Source: Marinomonas posidonica_A (lineage in GTDB: Bacteria > Pseudomonadota > Gammaproteobacteria > Pseudomonadales > Marinomonadaceae). Taken from it: a DNA stretch of 64,000 nucleotides. Position 1 is the stretch's first letter. Each line of letters opens with the position of its first letter. Below, in pieces: positions 16,744 to 26,069 of this stretch. The position numbers and the translations under genes are program-made. The notes beneath the pieces are model-generated. The model ran no database searches and had not been told where the DNA came from. It saw only the letters and a list, made by a program, of their open reading frames with translations. The stretch is from the NCBI RefSeq assembly GCF_043643765.1, contig NZ_JBHZSP010000013.1, forward strand, positions 45,161 to 109,160. The letters run 5' to 3'.

Positions 16744-17400
16744 TTAAGCCTGTAACGCAGTTAATAGGTTTTGTTTAATCTCATTCAGATCACCAACACC
16801 GTTCACTTTAACGAATTTAGGCGCATTTACACCATCAACTTTCAACCAATCTTGGTAGTAGCCAATCAGTGGCGCCGTTTGCTCGTGATACACACCTAAA
16901 CGCTTACGAACCGTTTCTTCAGTGTCATCAGCACGCTGAATGAGCTCTTCACCAGTCACGTCGTCTTTACCTGCCACTTTTGGTGGATTGTAAACAAGGT
17001 GGTAACTACGCCCAGATGCTTCGTGCACGCGACGGCCACTCATGCGCTGAACAATTTCTTCATCGGCGACATCAATTTCGACAACGTAATCAATTTTCAC
17101 ACCAGCCTCTTTCAACGCATCGGCTTGTGGAATGGTACGTGGAAAACCATCAAACAAAGCGCCCTTAGCGCAATCATTTTGTGTTAAACGTTCTTTTACT
17201 AAACCAATGATAATGTCATCAGAAACAAGCTGACCCGCATCCATAACGGCTTTTGCTTTTAAACCAAGTTCGCTTCCTGCTTTTACAGCGGCACGCAACA
17301 TATCACCTGTCGAGATTTGTGGAATACCAAACTCTTCGGTAATAAACTGAGCCTGAGTTCCTTTACCTGCACCTGGCGCACCTAATAGAATTACTCGCAT
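16744..17400 (-). CDS. adk: Adenylate kinase
   Basis: Adk interconverts ATP + AMP and 2 ADP. The 218-residue protein starts MRVILLGAPGAGKGTQ (Walker A), has the AMP-binding TGDMLR, FDGFPRT and the LID segment with RRVHEASGRSYHLVYNPP, followed by DDTEETVRKRL. The LID lacks the four zinc cysteines, as in other gammaproteobacteria. The ATG at 17400 is chosen on homology and a GGAGA ribosome site; an upstream frame to 17469 adds unrelated residues. It heads the adk-tsaB-uppP operon. Confidence 0.97.
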   Translation of the reverse strand: MRVILLGAPGAGKGTQAQFITEEFGIPQISTGDMLRAAVKAGSELGLKAKAVMDAGQLVSDDIIIGLVKERLTQNDCAKGALFDGFPRTIPQADALKEAGVKIDYVVEIDVADEEIVQRMSGRRVHEASGRSYHLVYNPPKVAGKDDVTGEELIQRADDTEETVRKRLGVYHEQTAPLIGYYQDWLKVDGVNAPKFVKVNGVGDLNEIKQNLLTALQA

Positions 17401-17629
17401 AATAAAGTCTCCAAAAGACAGCGTTAACTGAATTGCAAGATTGGCTGACACAATAAGACTAAAACGCACCCATTTGGTCGCGATAAAAAGTGTACAGACA
17501 AACTATTTGCATATTAAAAAATTGAATGGCCGCCAAGCATACCCAAGCCGCCCTTCATTTTGCAAATTTACCTGCCTTTTTTTGTCATTTTCATACCCAT
17601 AGTGAGTATTTTTTAACCTTTTTAATAAA

Positions 17630-20260
17630 TTAGCCTGTATTTTGCATACCACTGGCAATACCCGCCATGGTAATCATCAAGGCTTTATTCACTTCAGCAT
17701 TTTCCTCGTCACGACGACTACGGAACAAAAGCTCAGCCTGTAAGTAATGCAGCGGATCAATATAAGGGTTACGCACATCAATTGACTGACGTATGGTTTT
17801 GTTGTCCTCTATTAAACGCTCTTGCTGCTTTAGCGTCTTCACTAAACCACTAACTTGATTAAGCTTGCCTCGCAACAATCTACCAAGACCTTGAAGCTCT
17901 TCAGGTACCAAGCGTTTTTCATAGTATTCGGCAATCTCAGGTTCAGCTTTGGCCAAGACCATGTCTAACATATCCAGATAAGCACCAAAAAACGGCCACT
18001 TTTCGTGCATTTCACGAATCTTATCTAAGTTTCCAGACTCTATGGCTTGCTCAATTGCGCTTTCGGCTCCTAGCCAAGCGGGTAACATCAAGCGAATTTG
18101 CATCCAGGCAAAAATCCATGGAATAGCTCGCAAGCTTTCAACTCCGCCATCCGAACGACGTCGAGCTGGCCTTGAACCGAGAGGCAGTTTTGCCAACTCT
18201 TGCTCAGGCGTGGTCGCTCGGAAATATGGTACAAAATCGTCATGGCCACGAACAATAGAACGATACTGATTCATGCCAACTTCAGCCATTTCATCCATAA
18301 TGGCACGCCACTCTTCTTTTGGTGGCTCAGCAGGTATCAAGGTTGCCTCCATCACGGCAGAACAATAAAGCTCTAACGAGCGTACGGCGATGTCAGGAAT
18401 ACCAAATTTGAAACGAATCATTTCGCCTTGCTCTGTGACTCGAATCGCACCATTCACCGAGCCTGGAGGTTGCGATAAGATCGCCACATGAGCTGGACCG
18501 CCGCCACGACCGACGGTACCACCACGTCCGTGAAACAAGGTTAAATGAATGCCATGTTTCTGACACAGTCGAGTTAAAGCTTCCTGAGCACGATATTGCC
18601 CCCAAGTCGCCGCAATTTGACCTGCATCTTTCGCCGAATCAGAGTAACCAATCATGACTTCTTGACGGCCGTTTATGTAAGACTTATACCAAGGCATGGA
18701 AAACAATTGTTCGATAATGGGTTCTGCATTATCCAAATCGGCCAAGGTTTCAAACAAAGGCACAATTCGCATGGGAAAACTCACCCCTGACTCTTTCAGC
18801 ATCAGAGCAACCGCCAACACATCAGAAGGAGCGCTGGCCATCGAAATCACATAAGAACCAAACGAACTTTGCTCCCCTTGTGCGATCATAGCAAACGTAT
18901 CAAGAACCTCTTTTACTTCATCGGTAGGAGACCAATCCAGTGGCAACAACGGGCGCTTAGAGTTCAATTCTGCTAATAAAAAAGCCTGACGAGATGCTTC
19001 ATCCCATTCGGCATAATCACCAAGACCATAGAAGCGAGTAATGGCTGATAAAGCATCAATGTGTCGCGCCGAATCTTGACGAACATCCAAGCGTACCAGT
19101 GTCATACCAAAGGTAGCGGCACAGCGGATCAAATCCAACAAGGAGCCGTTGGCGATGACCTTCATCCCACTGTCCAGAAGAGACTGATAACACAACACCA
19201 AGTCACGGATTAACTCCTCACTGTTGAGAAACACACCCTCGTCGGATACCGATTCACCGTCCAAACACGCTTTGGCCCAGTTTTTCGTTTTATGCATTTT
19301 CGTTTCAAGCTGGCGCAACACTTCACGATAAGGCTGAGCACTGTCACCCACTCGTGCTCGTAAAGCGTCGTTACATTGGGTCATGGAAAATTCAGAACGT
19401 AGGACGTTTAAGTCTTTGATATAAAGATCAGCCGCCATCCAGCGAGCCAATAACGCCACTTCTTTAGTCACCTTGTGGGTCACATTCGGGTTACCATCAC
19501 GATCCCCTCCCATCCAGGTTGCAAAACGAATGGGCGCCAAATCCAATGGCAAATGCTCTTGTTGGGAATGCTCACGAAACTGTTCATCCAATTGACGAAA
19601 AAAACGAGGTACCGCTTGCCACAAAGATTGTTCAATGACCGCAAATCCCCATTTAGCTTCATCTACTGGTGTTGGACGCTCTTCACGAATCTCGTCCGTG
19701 TGCCAAGCTTGAGTAATGATCTCTTTCAGACGACGAATGTGTTTCGTTTCTTCCAAGGGTAAGATGTTGTCTTTATCAAGGGCTTCTAATTCGCTCGAAA
19801 TATTATCGTATTTACGAATTAACGAGCGTCGAACCACTTCGGTAGGGTGAGCCGTTAGAACCAGCTCGATAGACTGTCCCTGTAACGCTTCGATCATTTG
19901 CTCTGAGGTGTAATTTTGTTTTGCTAAACGTTCCAGCAAATCCCCCACAGGGTTATGATACACCCCCAAACTTTCATTAGTGCGACGGCGGTGAACGCGA
20001 TGATACTGTTCCGCAATGTTAGATAGGTTAAGGAACTGATTAAACGCTCGAGCAACAGGGACGATTTCTTTATCATCTAACGCTTCTAGAGCATCGATGA
20101 GTGCGGCAGAATCCCCTGACTGTCGACCATCTTTAGAGAGCATACGGATGTTTTCAACCTTTTCAAGGAAGCCCTCTCCCAAGTGATTACTCATGCTCTC
20201 ACCGAGACAATCTCCCAGCAACCTAACATTTTCACGTAACGACGCTTGACGATCACTCAC
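17630..20260 (-). CDS. ppc: Phosphoenolpyruvate carboxylase
   Basis: PEPC carboxylates PEP to oxaloacetate to refill the TCA cycle. The 876-residue protein has the catalytic His138 in VLTAHPTEVVRRS, GGDRDGNP, the FHGRGGTVGRGGGP loop, and ends with QNTG, the conserved C-terminus of the family. It starts with GTG at 20260 preceded by AGGAGG, a near-perfect ribosome site. It lies 65 bp downstream of mazG on the same strand. With the glyoxylate genes at 54-58 kb the window holds two anaplerotic routes. Confidence 0.97.
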   Translation of the reverse strand: MSDRQASLRENVRLLGDCLGESMSNHLGEGFLEKVENIRMLSKDGRQSGDSAALIDALEALDDKEIVPVARAFNQFLNLSNIAEQYHRVHRRRTNESLGVYHNPVGDLLERLAKQNYTSEQMIEALQGQSIELVLTAHPTEVVRRSLIRKYDNISSELEALDKDNILPLEETKHIRRLKEIITQAWHTDEIREERPTPVDEAKWGFAVIEQSLWQAVPRFFRQLDEQFREHSQQEHLPLDLAPIRFATWMGGDRDGNPNVTHKVTKEVALLARWMAADLYIKDLNVLRSEFSMTQCNDALRARVGDSAQPYREVLRQLETKMHKTKNWAKACLDGESVSDEGVFLNSEELIRDLVLCYQSLLDSGMKVIANGSLLDLIRCAATFGMTLVRLDVRQDSARHIDALSAITRFYGLGDYAEWDEASRQAFLLAELNSKRPLLPLDWSPTDEVKEVLDTFAMIAQGEQSSFGSYVISMASAPSDVLAVALMLKESGVSFPMRIVPLFETLADLDNAEPIIEQLFSMPWYKSYINGRQEVMIGYSDSAKDAGQIAATWGQYRAQEALTRLCQKHGIHLTLFHGRGGTVGRGGGPAHVAILSQPPGSVNGAIRVTEQGEMIRFKFGIPDIAVRSLELYCSAVMEATLIPAEPPKEEWRAIMDEMAEVGMNQYRSIVRGHDDFVPYFRATTPEQELAKLPLGSRPARRRSDGGVESLRAIPWIFAWMQIRLMLPAWLGAESAIEQAIESGNLDKIREMHEKWPFFGAYLDMLDMVLAKAEPEIAEYYEKRLVPEELQGLGRLLRGKLNQVSGLVKTLKQQERLIEDNKTIRQSIDVRNPYIDPLHYLQAELLFRSRRDEENAEVNKALMITMAGIASGMQNTG

Positions 20261-20325
20261 CTCAACCTCCTAAAAAGTACCACAAACACTTATTGAGTCG
20301 CGTTATTATTCTTTCTATTACAAGG

Positions 20326-21132
20326 CTATAAACCTTCGCTTTTAGCTTGCTCCCAGTAACGGTCCAATTCTGCCAAAGAACAGTCCGTTAATTTTCTACT
20401 CTGTGCTACTAACAATGTCTCGATTCTAGCAAAGCGACGTCGAAACTTAGTATTGGTTTTGTTTAATGCTATATCTGGTGAAACCTGTAAATGGCGTGCC
20501 AAATTAGTCATAGCAAATAACACATCGCCCATTTCTTCAGTAATATGTCCCTGCTCGCCAAGCTGTATGGCTTCTTCCAACTCATCCAACTCTTCGCGAA
20601 TTTTGGCAAACACTGGCCCGATGTCCACCCAATCGAATCCAAACTTAGCGGCTTTTTGTTGCAGTTTAACGGCTTGCATCATGCTCGGCATAGAGCTTGG
20701 TACATCATCTAATACCCCCCGCTTAGGTTTTGACGCTTTTTCCTGTGCCTTAATCGCTTGCCACTGAGCGGAAATGTCTGCTTCAGACAAGTTGCTTGGC
20801 TCACCAAAGCGGTTAAGCTCACCTTGTGGAAAAATATGCGGATGACGGCGCAGCATTTTAGCCACGATGCCATTCACCACATCGTCAAAACTAAACTTGT
20901 CATCTTCACGCGCAATTTGAGAGTAAAAGATAACTTGGAACAGCAAATCCCCAAGCTCATCTTTTAAGTCATCAAAATCCGCTCTTTCAATGGCATCAAT
21001 GACTTCATAAGCTTCTTCCAAGGTATAAGGCGCAATGGTTTGATAGGTTTGTTTCTTATCCCAAGCGCAACCAAAGTCTTTATCGCGCAAACACGTCATT
21101 AAATATTGTAGGCGCTGGATTGCTTCACTCAA
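20326..21132 (-). CDS. mazG: Nucleoside triphosphate pyrophosphohydrolase MazG
   Basis: MazG hydrolyses NTPs and dNTPs to monophosphates and diphosphate, cleaning aberrant nucleotides and tempering ppGpp in E. coli. The 268-residue product contains two MazG domains; the first has YTLEEAYEVIDAIE and DELGDLLFQVIF, the second IREELDELEEAI and EEMGDVLFAMTN. These are the E-E-x-x-E and E-x-x-D metal motifs. Its start overlaps the relA stop by 4 bp, a coupling also seen in E. coli and Pseudomonas. Confidence 0.95.
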   Translation of the reverse strand: MSEAIQRLQYLMTCLRDKDFGCAWDKKQTYQTIAPYTLEEAYEVIDAIERADFDDLKDELGDLLFQVIFYSQIAREDDKFSFDDVVNGIVAKMLRRHPHIFPQGELNRFGEPSNLSEADISAQWQAIKAQEKASKPKRGVLDDVPSSMPSMMQAVKLQQKAAKFGFDWVDIGPVFAKIREELDELEEAIQLGEQGHITEEMGDVLFAMTNLARHLQVSPDIALNKTNTKFRRRFARIETLLVAQSRKLTDCSLAELDRYWEQAKSEGL

Positions 21133-23381
21133 AAGTCTTTCTCTCTAAACACGTTTAATACATTTGGCAGTTGATTAATTCGATGTAATAACTTACTCAA
21201 CACACTCAATTCCCCTACCTCGATGGTAAAGCGGATACTGGCTGTGTGGTTCTCTTTTGCGGATAAGGTATTCATCGATAATAGGTTCACTTTCTCATTG
21301 GCAAGTAAGCCAGTAATGTCATTAAGCAAACCTGTTCTGTCGTATGCTTCCACTTGAATGTTCACTGGGTATTGATTGTCTAAACGCTCGCCCCAGCTCA
21401 CATCAATAATACGCTCGGGCTCATCCATGCCCAACTGCACAATATTAATACAATCCTGACGGTGCACAGAAACCCCTCGACCGTGAGTAATGTAGCCTGC
21501 AATGTCATCACCAGGAATCGGCGTACAACACTTAGCCATTTGAGTTAGGAGTTTTCCAACACCGAGAATATGAATGTCATTATCAGAGGATTTATGGCGG
21601 CTTTTCTTCAAACGAATTGGACGAGTTGTACTCGGTGCTTCACCATCCAAACTGAAGAATTCATCAACGACTCTTAATACTCGAGCCAATTGAATGTCAC
21701 CAGCCCCTAATGCCACATAGACTTCATCCGCATTGGAGAAGTTAAATCGTGCCGCTACTGTTTGTAAGTCGAATCGACTGTCGTCCACGCCCAAACGCTT
21801 AAGCTGTTTATCCAATAAGGTCTTACCCGCTTCAAGATTTTTATCTCGATCTTCTTTGCGGAACCAGTTTTGAATTTTGGCGCGGGCACGGTTGGTTTGC
21901 ACATACCCTAAAGTTGGGTGTAACCAATCCCGGCTTGGGCCGCCTTCTTTTGTGGTGAGGATTTCAACCTTGTCACCCGTTTTAAGGTGCGTCACCAACG
22001 AAATGATCTTGCCATTTACCTTAGCACCACGACACCGGTGACCAATTTCGGTATGCACACGATAAGCAAAGTCTACGGGGGTCGCATTTACTGGTAAATC
22101 CACCACGTGACCATCTGGTGTAAAAACATAGATACGATCTTGCTCAATATCACTGCGGACTTGTTCAGATAAAGATTCTAAATCCCCTTGAACCTCATGG
22201 AAGTCCAAAATGGTTCTCAGCCACTGCAGTTTTTCTTCGTAACTGCTGCTATTCGAACTTAGGTCTGTGCCTTTGTATTTCCAATGAGCACACACCCCAA
22301 GTTCCGCATCTTCATGCATTTTATGAGTACGAATTTGTATTTCTAAAGCACGACCTTGAGGCCCAACAACGGCCGTATGAAGCGATTGATAACCGTTTGA
22401 TTTAGGGTTGCTGATGTAATCATCGAATTCTTGTGGAATAGGCCGCCATAAATTATGAACCACACCAAGAACGCCATAACACTCCATTGGCTCATCCACT
22501 AAGATACGTACAGCACGCACATCATAAACTTCATCAAAACCAATATTTTTACGCTTCATTTTGCGCCAAATGCTGTAAATGTGTTTTGCTCGCCCCATTA
22601 GATCCGCATGAATATTAATGCCTTTGAGACGTTGATCGAGCAGACCAATCACATCTTCTATGTACTGCTGACGATCAAGGCGTTTTTCATCCAACCATTT
22701 GGCAATGCGCTTGTATTCGGTTGGGTAAAGGTATCGGAACGAAAGGTCTTCGAGTTCCCATTTGATGTGACCAATCCCTAAACGGTGTGCCAAAGGAGCA
22801 TAGACACTTTGTACTTCCAAAGCGACCGCGACGCGACGATCTTCGTCTTGATATTTCGCTTCCTTAATCGCACAAGCTCTCTCAGCCAGTTTGATCAACA
22901 CAACGCGCACATCATCGATGATTGAAACCAGCATTTTACGCAATGATTCCAGCTGATTTTCGTTACTACCTAAGACCTCGACAGCTGTGTCTGCGGTTAA
23001 ATTCTTTGACACCTCTCCCATGCGAATCACCCCTTCAACCAGAGAGGCTACTTTACGGCCAAACATGTCAACCACACGGCTAATCGGCAGTTGGTCTTCT
23101 CGAACGGCTCGATACAAGGCCGCGGCAACAAGGGAATCTTGATCAGCTCGGAAACCGGATAAAATCTCAACCATTTCCAAACCAGCACGAAAGGTACTGG
23201 CTTGCGGCCCCCAATAGGAAGGTCGAGCACATTGTAACTCAGCTTGTCGCGCCAATTCACAAGCCATCCTTAGAGGCACTCGTGCACTGTCATCAATTAG
23301 ATCGGAGAAATTCGACATCCAAGCATCAATATCAACACTGCCATCTTCTAATACTGGATGATCTTTTCTTACTGTTACCAT
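21129..23381 (-). CDS. relA: (p)ppGpp synthetase RelA
   Basis: RelA makes the alarmone (p)ppGpp on stalled ribosomes. The 750-residue protein begins with a degenerate hydrolase domain: the HD motif is replaced by ALYRAVREDQ. The synthetase domain (about 240-370) has YDVRAVRILV and SNGYQSLHT with the acidic EFDDYI typical of RelA, not the basic RFKDYI of SpoT. TGS, zinc-finger-like (KCCTPIPGD) and C-terminal ACT domains follow. The gene sits between rlmD and mazG, as in Pseudomonas. Confidence 0.96.
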   Translation of the reverse strand: MVTVRKDHPVLEDGSVDIDAWMSNFSDLIDDSARVPLRMACELARQAELQCARPSYWGPQASTFRAGLEMVEILSGFRADQDSLVAAALYRAVREDQLPISRVVDMFGRKVASLVEGVIRMGEVSKNLTADTAVEVLGSNENQLESLRKMLVSIIDDVRVVLIKLAERACAIKEAKYQDEDRRVAVALEVQSVYAPLAHRLGIGHIKWELEDLSFRYLYPTEYKRIAKWLDEKRLDRQQYIEDVIGLLDQRLKGINIHADLMGRAKHIYSIWRKMKRKNIGFDEVYDVRAVRILVDEPMECYGVLGVVHNLWRPIPQEFDDYISNPKSNGYQSLHTAVVGPQGRALEIQIRTHKMHEDAELGVCAHWKYKGTDLSSNSSSYEEKLQWLRTILDFHEVQGDLESLSEQVRSDIEQDRIYVFTPDGHVVDLPVNATPVDFAYRVHTEIGHRCRGAKVNGKIISLVTHLKTGDKVEILTTKEGGPSRDWLHPTLGYVQTNRARAKIQNWFRKEDRDKNLEAGKTLLDKQLKRLGVDDSRFDLQTVAARFNFSNADEVYVALGAGDIQLARVLRVVDEFFSLDGEAPSTTRPIRLKKSRHKSSDNDIHILGVGKLLTQMAKCCTPIPGDDIAGYITHGRGVSVHRQDCINIVQLGMDEPERIIDVSWGERLDNQYPVNIQVEAYDRTGLLNDITGLLANEKVNLLSMNTLSAKENHTASIRFTIEVGELSVLSKLLHRINQLPNVLNVFREKDF

Positions 23382-23397
23382 TTATCCGTCCTTCAAT

Positions 23398-24714
23398 TCA
23401 CTTTTGCTTTTGCAATAGCATCATGGTTTCCACATGTGACGTTTGCGGAAACATGTCCATTAATCCCGCTCGCACTACCTTGTAGCCATTTGACACTAAA
23501 TACTCGGCGTCTCTCGCCAAAGTAGAAGCATTGCAAGAAACATACAAGATTTGCTGTGGCGCGATATGAATAATGGTATCTAAAAACTCAAACGCTCCGG
23601 CTCGCGGTGGATCAAGCAATATCTTATTAATTTTTGGGGTTGAAAACTGCCCTGCGACAGGCTGTGTTAAATCCGCCGCCACAAAGGTCAGATTATCCAA
23701 ACCATTCAAGCTGGCATTATGTCGACCAGCTTGAACCATTGATTCCTGTAACTCGACGCCGATTACACTGCCAGCAAGTTGGGCTAATGGCAAAGAAAAA
23801 TTCCCAACCCCACAGAACAAATCCAACACAGCATCCTCTTTCTGAGGCGCCAACCAAGCCATAGCTTGCGCTACCATCTTTTGATTCATCACCTCATTTA
23901 CTTGAATAAAGTCTTGAGGATGATATTTCAAGCGCAAATTTCCCATATCATAATAGCGCATTTGCTCTTCTGTCAGATCCGCTCTGCTCGCTTTTGGTGC
24001 CTGCCAATGTAAATTCACACCCTGCTGTTGTGCCCAATCAAGATAAGCCTGTTGTTGAATGGTAGTAATGTCAGACACTAGACGCAGTAGTACAGACAAA
24101 CCTTTGCTGTCTTCTAACAACTCAATATGGCCAAGCGACGATAGAATAGGATACTGCTTCAAACACGCTTTAAGGGAAACGAATAAGGCTTGTAATGATG
24201 GTGTTAAGACATGACATTGCTCAATATCAACAACTCGATTAGAGGCTTTACCGCGAAAGCCAAGGGTCAGTGTATTTTTTTTATGATCAATCGCGAGGCG
24301 AGCTCGACGACGATAGCCTGAGCTCACATCAAATAAACACTCAATTTGCTCTTTTGGTAGTACGTTTCTTAATTGCCCGGCCAACCAGTGCTGTTTAGCA
24401 ACGCGTTGTTTGGACACCGCTAAATGCTGGAAACTGCAGCCACCACAATCACCAAAATGCTGGCAAGTTGGCGACACACGATCATCACTGATTTCAACAA
24501 GGGTATTCAAAATGGCTTCGTCAAAACGACGACCTGGTTTTGTTACCTGAGCGGTGACTGTCTCCCCAGGTAACGCCCCTTCAATAAAGGTGACTTTGCC
24601 GTTAAGGCGAGCGACCCCTTTCGCCTCATGAGTCAAACCATCAATTTGATAGGTCTGTATTGGCCCTAACGAGGCTTTTTTAATCGGGCGACGGGCTGAA
24701 TTTCTTCTTCTCAA
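23398..24714 (-). CDS. rlmD: 23S rRNA (uracil-1939-C5)-methyltransferase
   Basis: RlmD methylates U1939 of 23S rRNA. The protein has an N-terminal TRAM domain (IDGLTHEAKGVARLNGK), the 4Fe-4S cysteines in CQHFGDCGGCSFQH and a later EQCHVL, a SAM motif LDLFCGVGNFSLPLA, and the catalytic Cys in LLDPPRAGA...LYVSCNAST. The open frame continues to an ATG at 24846, but those 44 extra residues are Cys-rich, do not resemble RlmD and overlap cysM by 50 bp. The TTG at 24714 gives 438 residues, close to E. coli RlmD (433). Start certainty is moderate; the gene is secure. Confidence 0.9.
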   Translation of the reverse strand: MRRRNSARRPIKKASLGPIQTYQIDGLTHEAKGVARLNGKVTFIEGALPGETVTAQVTKPGRRFDEAILNTLVEISDDRVSPTCQHFGDCGGCSFQHLAVSKQRVAKQHWLAGQLRNVLPKEQIECLFDVSSGYRRRARLAIDHKKNTLTLGFRGKASNRVVDIEQCHVLTPSLQALFVSLKACLKQYPILSSLGHIELLEDSKGLSVLLRLVSDITTIQQQAYLDWAQQQGVNLHWQAPKASRADLTEEQMRYYDMGNLRLKYHPQDFIQVNEVMNQKMVAQAMAWLAPQKEDAVLDLFCGVGNFSLPLAQLAGSVIGVELQESMVQAGRHNASLNGLDNLTFVAADLTQPVAGQFSTPKINKILLDPPRAGAFEFLDTIIHIAPQQILYVSCNASTLARDAEYLVSNGYKVVRAGLMDMFPQTSHVETMMLLQKQK

Positions 24715-24796
24715 GATGCGTTCTCGATTGGCAGTAAAATGGATATTTGGTCCGCATTCTAACGTATCTGAGCAAAGATCAACATGACAACTTTTG

Positions 24797-25687
24797 TTAA
24801 TCAAACACACCTGTCGACAAATATCGATCTCCTCGATCGCACACAATGGCCACGATCACAGCATCATTTAACTGCTCAGATAACGCCATTGCCATCGCTA
24901 CAGAACCACCAGATGAGACACCACAAAAAATCCCTTCCTCCTTCGCCAAACGACGCATGGTTTGTTCCGCATCTTGCTGGGACACATCCATCACAGTATC
25001 CACTCGTGTATCGTCGAAAATAGACGGCAGATACTCTTTGGGCCAACGTCGTATGCCTGGAATACTAGCACCATCTTGTGGCTGCAATCCTATTATCTGA
25101 ATCTGATCACTCTGCTCTTTCAAATACTGAGAGACTCCCATAATCGTTCCTGTGGTGCCCATGGAACTGACAAAATGCGTAACCGTGCCCTGTGTTTGCT
25201 GCCAAATTTCCGGCCCAGTTGACAGGTAATGGGCATTGGGATTGTCTTGATTTGCAAACTGATTAAGCACTTTACCAATGCCTTGATCCTGCATCTCTTG
25301 AGCCAAATCTCTGGCTCTTTCCATGCCCTCTTGTTTGCTAACCAAGTGCAACACTGCCCCATATGCTGCCATCGCAGACTTGCGCTCTTGGCTCATATTA
25401 TCAGGCATAATCAAGTGCATTTTATAACCTTTAATGGCTGCCGCCATCGCCAATGCAATGCCAGTATTTCCACTGGTCGCCTCAATTAAACTGTCGCCCG
25501 GTTTAATTTCACCCCGTCGCTCAGCCTGCAAAATCATATTCAAGGCTGGACGATCTTTTACCGAACCGGCAGGGTTTTGTCCTTCCAGTTTTAGCAGTAT
25601 GGTATTGTTAGGATTTGGATTGATTCTTTGTAGACGTACCAAAGGGGTTTGCCCAATCAAAGACTCGATAGTTGGATACTCGATCAT
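24797..25687 (-). CDS. cysM: Cysteine synthase B (O-acetylserine sulfhydrylase)
   Basis: This PLP enzyme makes cysteine from O-acetylserine and sulfide or thiosulfate. The 296-residue protein has IGQTPLVRLQ, the PLP lysine in NPAGSVKDRPA, the EATSGNTGIALA substrate loop and the FVSSMGTTGTIMG phosphate loop. FCGVSSGG near the C-terminus completes the fold. The shorter C-terminus and the ARRWPKEY-like GIRRWPKEYLP segment favour CysM over CysK. It sits between rlmD and barA, the order known near gacS in Pseudomonas. Confidence 0.94.
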   Translation of the reverse strand: MIEYPTIESLIGQTPLVRLQRINPNPNNTILLKLEGQNPAGSVKDRPALNMILQAERRGEIKPGDSLIEATSGNTGIALAMAAAIKGYKMHLIMPDNMSQERKSAMAAYGAVLHLVSKQEGMERARDLAQEMQDQGIGKVLNQFANQDNPNAHYLSTGPEIWQQTQGTVTHFVSSMGTTGTIMGVSQYLKEQSDQIQIIGLQPQDGASIPGIRRWPKEYLPSIFDDTRVDTVMDVSQQDAEQTMRRLAKEEGIFCGVSSGGSVAMAMALSEQLNDAVIVAIVCDRGDRYLSTGVFD

Positions 25688-25827
25688 ATAAAAACTTCAT
25701 TGACATTAATTACGGACAGCATAACACTTAACTCATTATTGAGCCTATTTAAGACCACTTGCTAGCAAGAGTACAATAAGAAAGCGTTATAAACTTAGTC
25801 TCAACCACTCAATGATAAGGCAAGCAC

Positions 25828-26049
25828 ATGAGCTACCAACATATTTTTTCGGTTTTCACTCTTGTAATACTGCTCAGTGCCTGTGAACAAAATGAGAATA
25901 TAACCACTAACTTAAGCAATTTAGAGCTAAGAACCCAATGGCGTCAGTGCCTTTATGACTCAGCGAAAAAAAGCGACGACAAAGCCTGTCAGCAGTACCA
26001 AGAAGAATGTGAAAAACGCCAAGCTACTGACAACTTTGCCTGTTATTAG
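25828..26049 (+). CDS. Small cysteine-rich putative lipoprotein beside barA
   Basis: This is a 73-residue protein, MSYQHIFSVFTLVILLSACEQ, with a hydrophobic signal and lipobox LSAC, lipidated Cys19. The mature part is about 54 residues with four more cysteines (41, 54, 61, 72) in a C-x12-C-x6-C-x10-C pattern that could form two disulfides in the periplasm. It starts 20 bp before barA on the same strand and is presumably co-transcribed. I do not recognise a family. A role in sensing with BarA is only suggested by position. Confidence 0.65.
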   Translation: MSYQHIFSVFTLVILLSACEQNENITTNLSNLELRTQWRQCLYDSAKKSDDKACQQYQEECEKRQATDNFACY

Positions 26050-26069
26050 TCAATAAAAAATAGGACCCC

